Below are positions 63,097 to 64,000 of a DNA stretch of 64,000 nucleotides, in pieces. Each line of letters opens with the position of its first letter. The first letter of the stretch is position 1. The notes below the pieces were generated by a model. It worked only from the letters and a program-made list of their open reading frames with translations. It was not told the DNA's origin and made no database searches. The stretch lies in NCBI RefSeq assembly GCF_900109075.1, contig NZ_FNYS01000017.1, positions 1 to 64,000 on the forward strand, in the 5' to 3' direction. The translations under genes and the position numbers were made by a program. This DNA comes from Myroides marinus (GTDB lineage Bacteria; Bacteroidota; Bacteroidia; Flavobacteriales; Flavobacteriaceae).

Positions 63097-64000
63097 ATGA
63101 CAATTAATACAACAATTAGAAATATAAGTGTATGTATGTTAGCTTTATTAGGAGCTCAAAATATACAAGCACAACAAGACCCACAATACACACAATATAT
63201 GTACAATGCCTCTAATATCAACCCTGCCTATGCAGGGACTAGAGGTAACTTAAGCATTTTTGGTAATTATCGTACACAGTGGGTAGGACTAGATGGAGCA
63301 CCTAAGACAGCTAATTTATCAGTGAATACTCCATTAGGAGATTCTAGATTAGGATTAGGAGTTAACTATATGAATGATCGTATAGGAGCAATGGATGAGA
63401 ATAATATCTCTGTAGATCTATCATACACTATAGACTTAAACCATGAGTATAAATTAGCATTTGGATTAAAGGCAACTGCTAATCTATTAAACGTAGATTA
63501 TACTCGTTTAAACAGTTATAGTGGTAAAGATCCTGTGGCTGCTTCAAATATAGAAAACCAATTCTCACCAAATATAGGTGCTGGTCTATATTTGTTTTCT
63601 GAAAAATCATATGTAGGATTATCTATTCCTAACTTTTTGACTACAGATCGTTATGATGACAATGAAGTAACTACTATGCGTCAGAAAGCTCATATGTATT
63701 TGATGGGGGGATATGTATTTGAACTAAATCCTAGCTTGAAGTTTAAACCAGCTTTTTTGGCTAAGGCTGTATCTGGAGCACCATTACAGTTAGATTTGAC
63801 AGCTAACTTCTTGATAGTAGATAAGTTTACTGTAGGAGCTTCATATCGTTGGGATGCATCAGTTAGTGCATTAGCAGGATTCCAGGTTAATGATAATTTG
63901 TTTATAGGATATTCTTATGATGCAGATACAACTAAGTTAGCGAACTATAATTCAGGTTCTCATGAGATCTTTATGAGATTTGACTTGTTCAATAACCGTA
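63097..64000 (+). CDS. PorP/SprF-family T9SS-associated outer-membrane protein, 3' end outside window
   Basis: The ATG at 63097 begins a frame open to the end of the window (301 codons). A signal peptide (SVCMLALLGAQNIQAQ) leads into QDPQYTQYMYNASNINPAYA, the PorP/SprF signature, followed by FGNYRTQWVGLDGAPKT and alternating beta strands typical of an outer-membrane barrel. Such proteins hold or assemble type B T9SS substrates at the surface, as SprF does for SprB. It lies 10 bases after the type B protein gene. It is almost complete, since the family is about 300-330 residues. Confidence 0.93.
   Translation, partial: MTINTTIRNISVCMLALLGAQNIQAQQDPQYTQYMYNASNINPAYAGTRGNLSIFGNYRTQWVGLDGAPKTANLSVNTPLGDSRLGLGVNYMNDRIGAMDENNISVDLSYTIDLNHEYKLAFGLKATANLLNVDYTRLNSYSGKDPVAASNIENQFSPNIGAGLYLFSEKSYVGLSIPNFLTTDRYDDNEVTTMRQKAHMYLMGGYVFELNPSLKFKPAFLAKAVSGAPLQLDLTANFLIVDKFTVGASYRWDASVSALAGFQVNDNLFIGYSYDADTTKLANYNSGSHEIFMRFDLFNNR

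Noticed and set aside
1..64000. tRNA, rRNA, tmRNA, CRISPR arrays or phage genes
   Set aside because: None was recognised when reading intergenic regions; repeated short units with regular spacers are absent.

Overview
The window looks like a chromosomal segment of a low-GC Flavobacteriaceae (Bacteroidota) genome; a Myroides-like organism fits best, but I infer the genus from general impression only. The supporting signs are very AT-rich intergenic DNA, TAnnTTTG-type -7 promoter elements, a type IX secretion (T9SS) type B sorting domain next to a PorP/SprF protein, several Bacteroidota lipoproteins, and Bacteroidota-typical families (DUF1599, DUF4269, BT_3928-like DoxX protein). I saw no rRNA, tRNA, CRISPR array or phage module.

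Layout. 1-1.7 kb: the tail of a DDE transposase runs into a 5'-truncated arsenate reductase (arsC), followed by an intact ACR3 arsenite exporter. 2.3-9.5 kb: mixed accessory genes, namely an M1-like secreted peptidase, a methyltransferase, an AAA ATPase/GNAT/Crp cluster, an SMR efflux pump, a DUF4269 protein, a siderophore-interacting-type flavoprotein and an AraC regulator. A 154-bp MITE-like element lies between the last two. 9.6-13.8 kb: a minus-strand operon DUF1599 - DoxX - DppB-like permease - TlpA lipoprotein - tpiA, divergent from folP. 14.7-15.8 kb: a lipoprotein and rlmH. 15.9-19.6 kb: a PadR regulator followed by five tandem paralogous membrane proteins that share an N-terminal domain.

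22.5-34.3 kb is the most unusual region. A Fic protein with an HTH domain is divergent from a six-gene cluster: a small protein, a 1682-residue DUF4132 protein, a nucleoside deoxyribosyltransferase-like protein, two SWIM zinc-finger paralogs and two small acidic proteins. Three 16-bp palindromes spaced exactly 50 bp apart sit in the divergent promoter region. A third, shorter SWIM paralog lies 4 kb downstream beyond an aidB/acyl-CoA ligase pair. This resembles part of the E. coli yeh/molR (DUF4132 + SWIM) neighbourhood, but the MoxR ATPase and VWA genes are absent.

42.2-49.5 kb: a complete histidine operon hisGDCBHAF-IE, preceded by an 18-residue leader peptide containing His-His-Arg-His-His and by mutually exclusive hairpins. 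This is a classical transcription attenuator in a flavobacterium.

49.6-64 kb: a membrane-anchored LuxR regulator and a nearly 2-kb intergenic region rich in hairpins, then a plus-strand surface locus. The locus encodes a 1896-residue repeat protein, an 835-residue repeat protein, a 207-residue relative, a T9SS type B protein, and a PorP/SprF protein that runs off the window edge.
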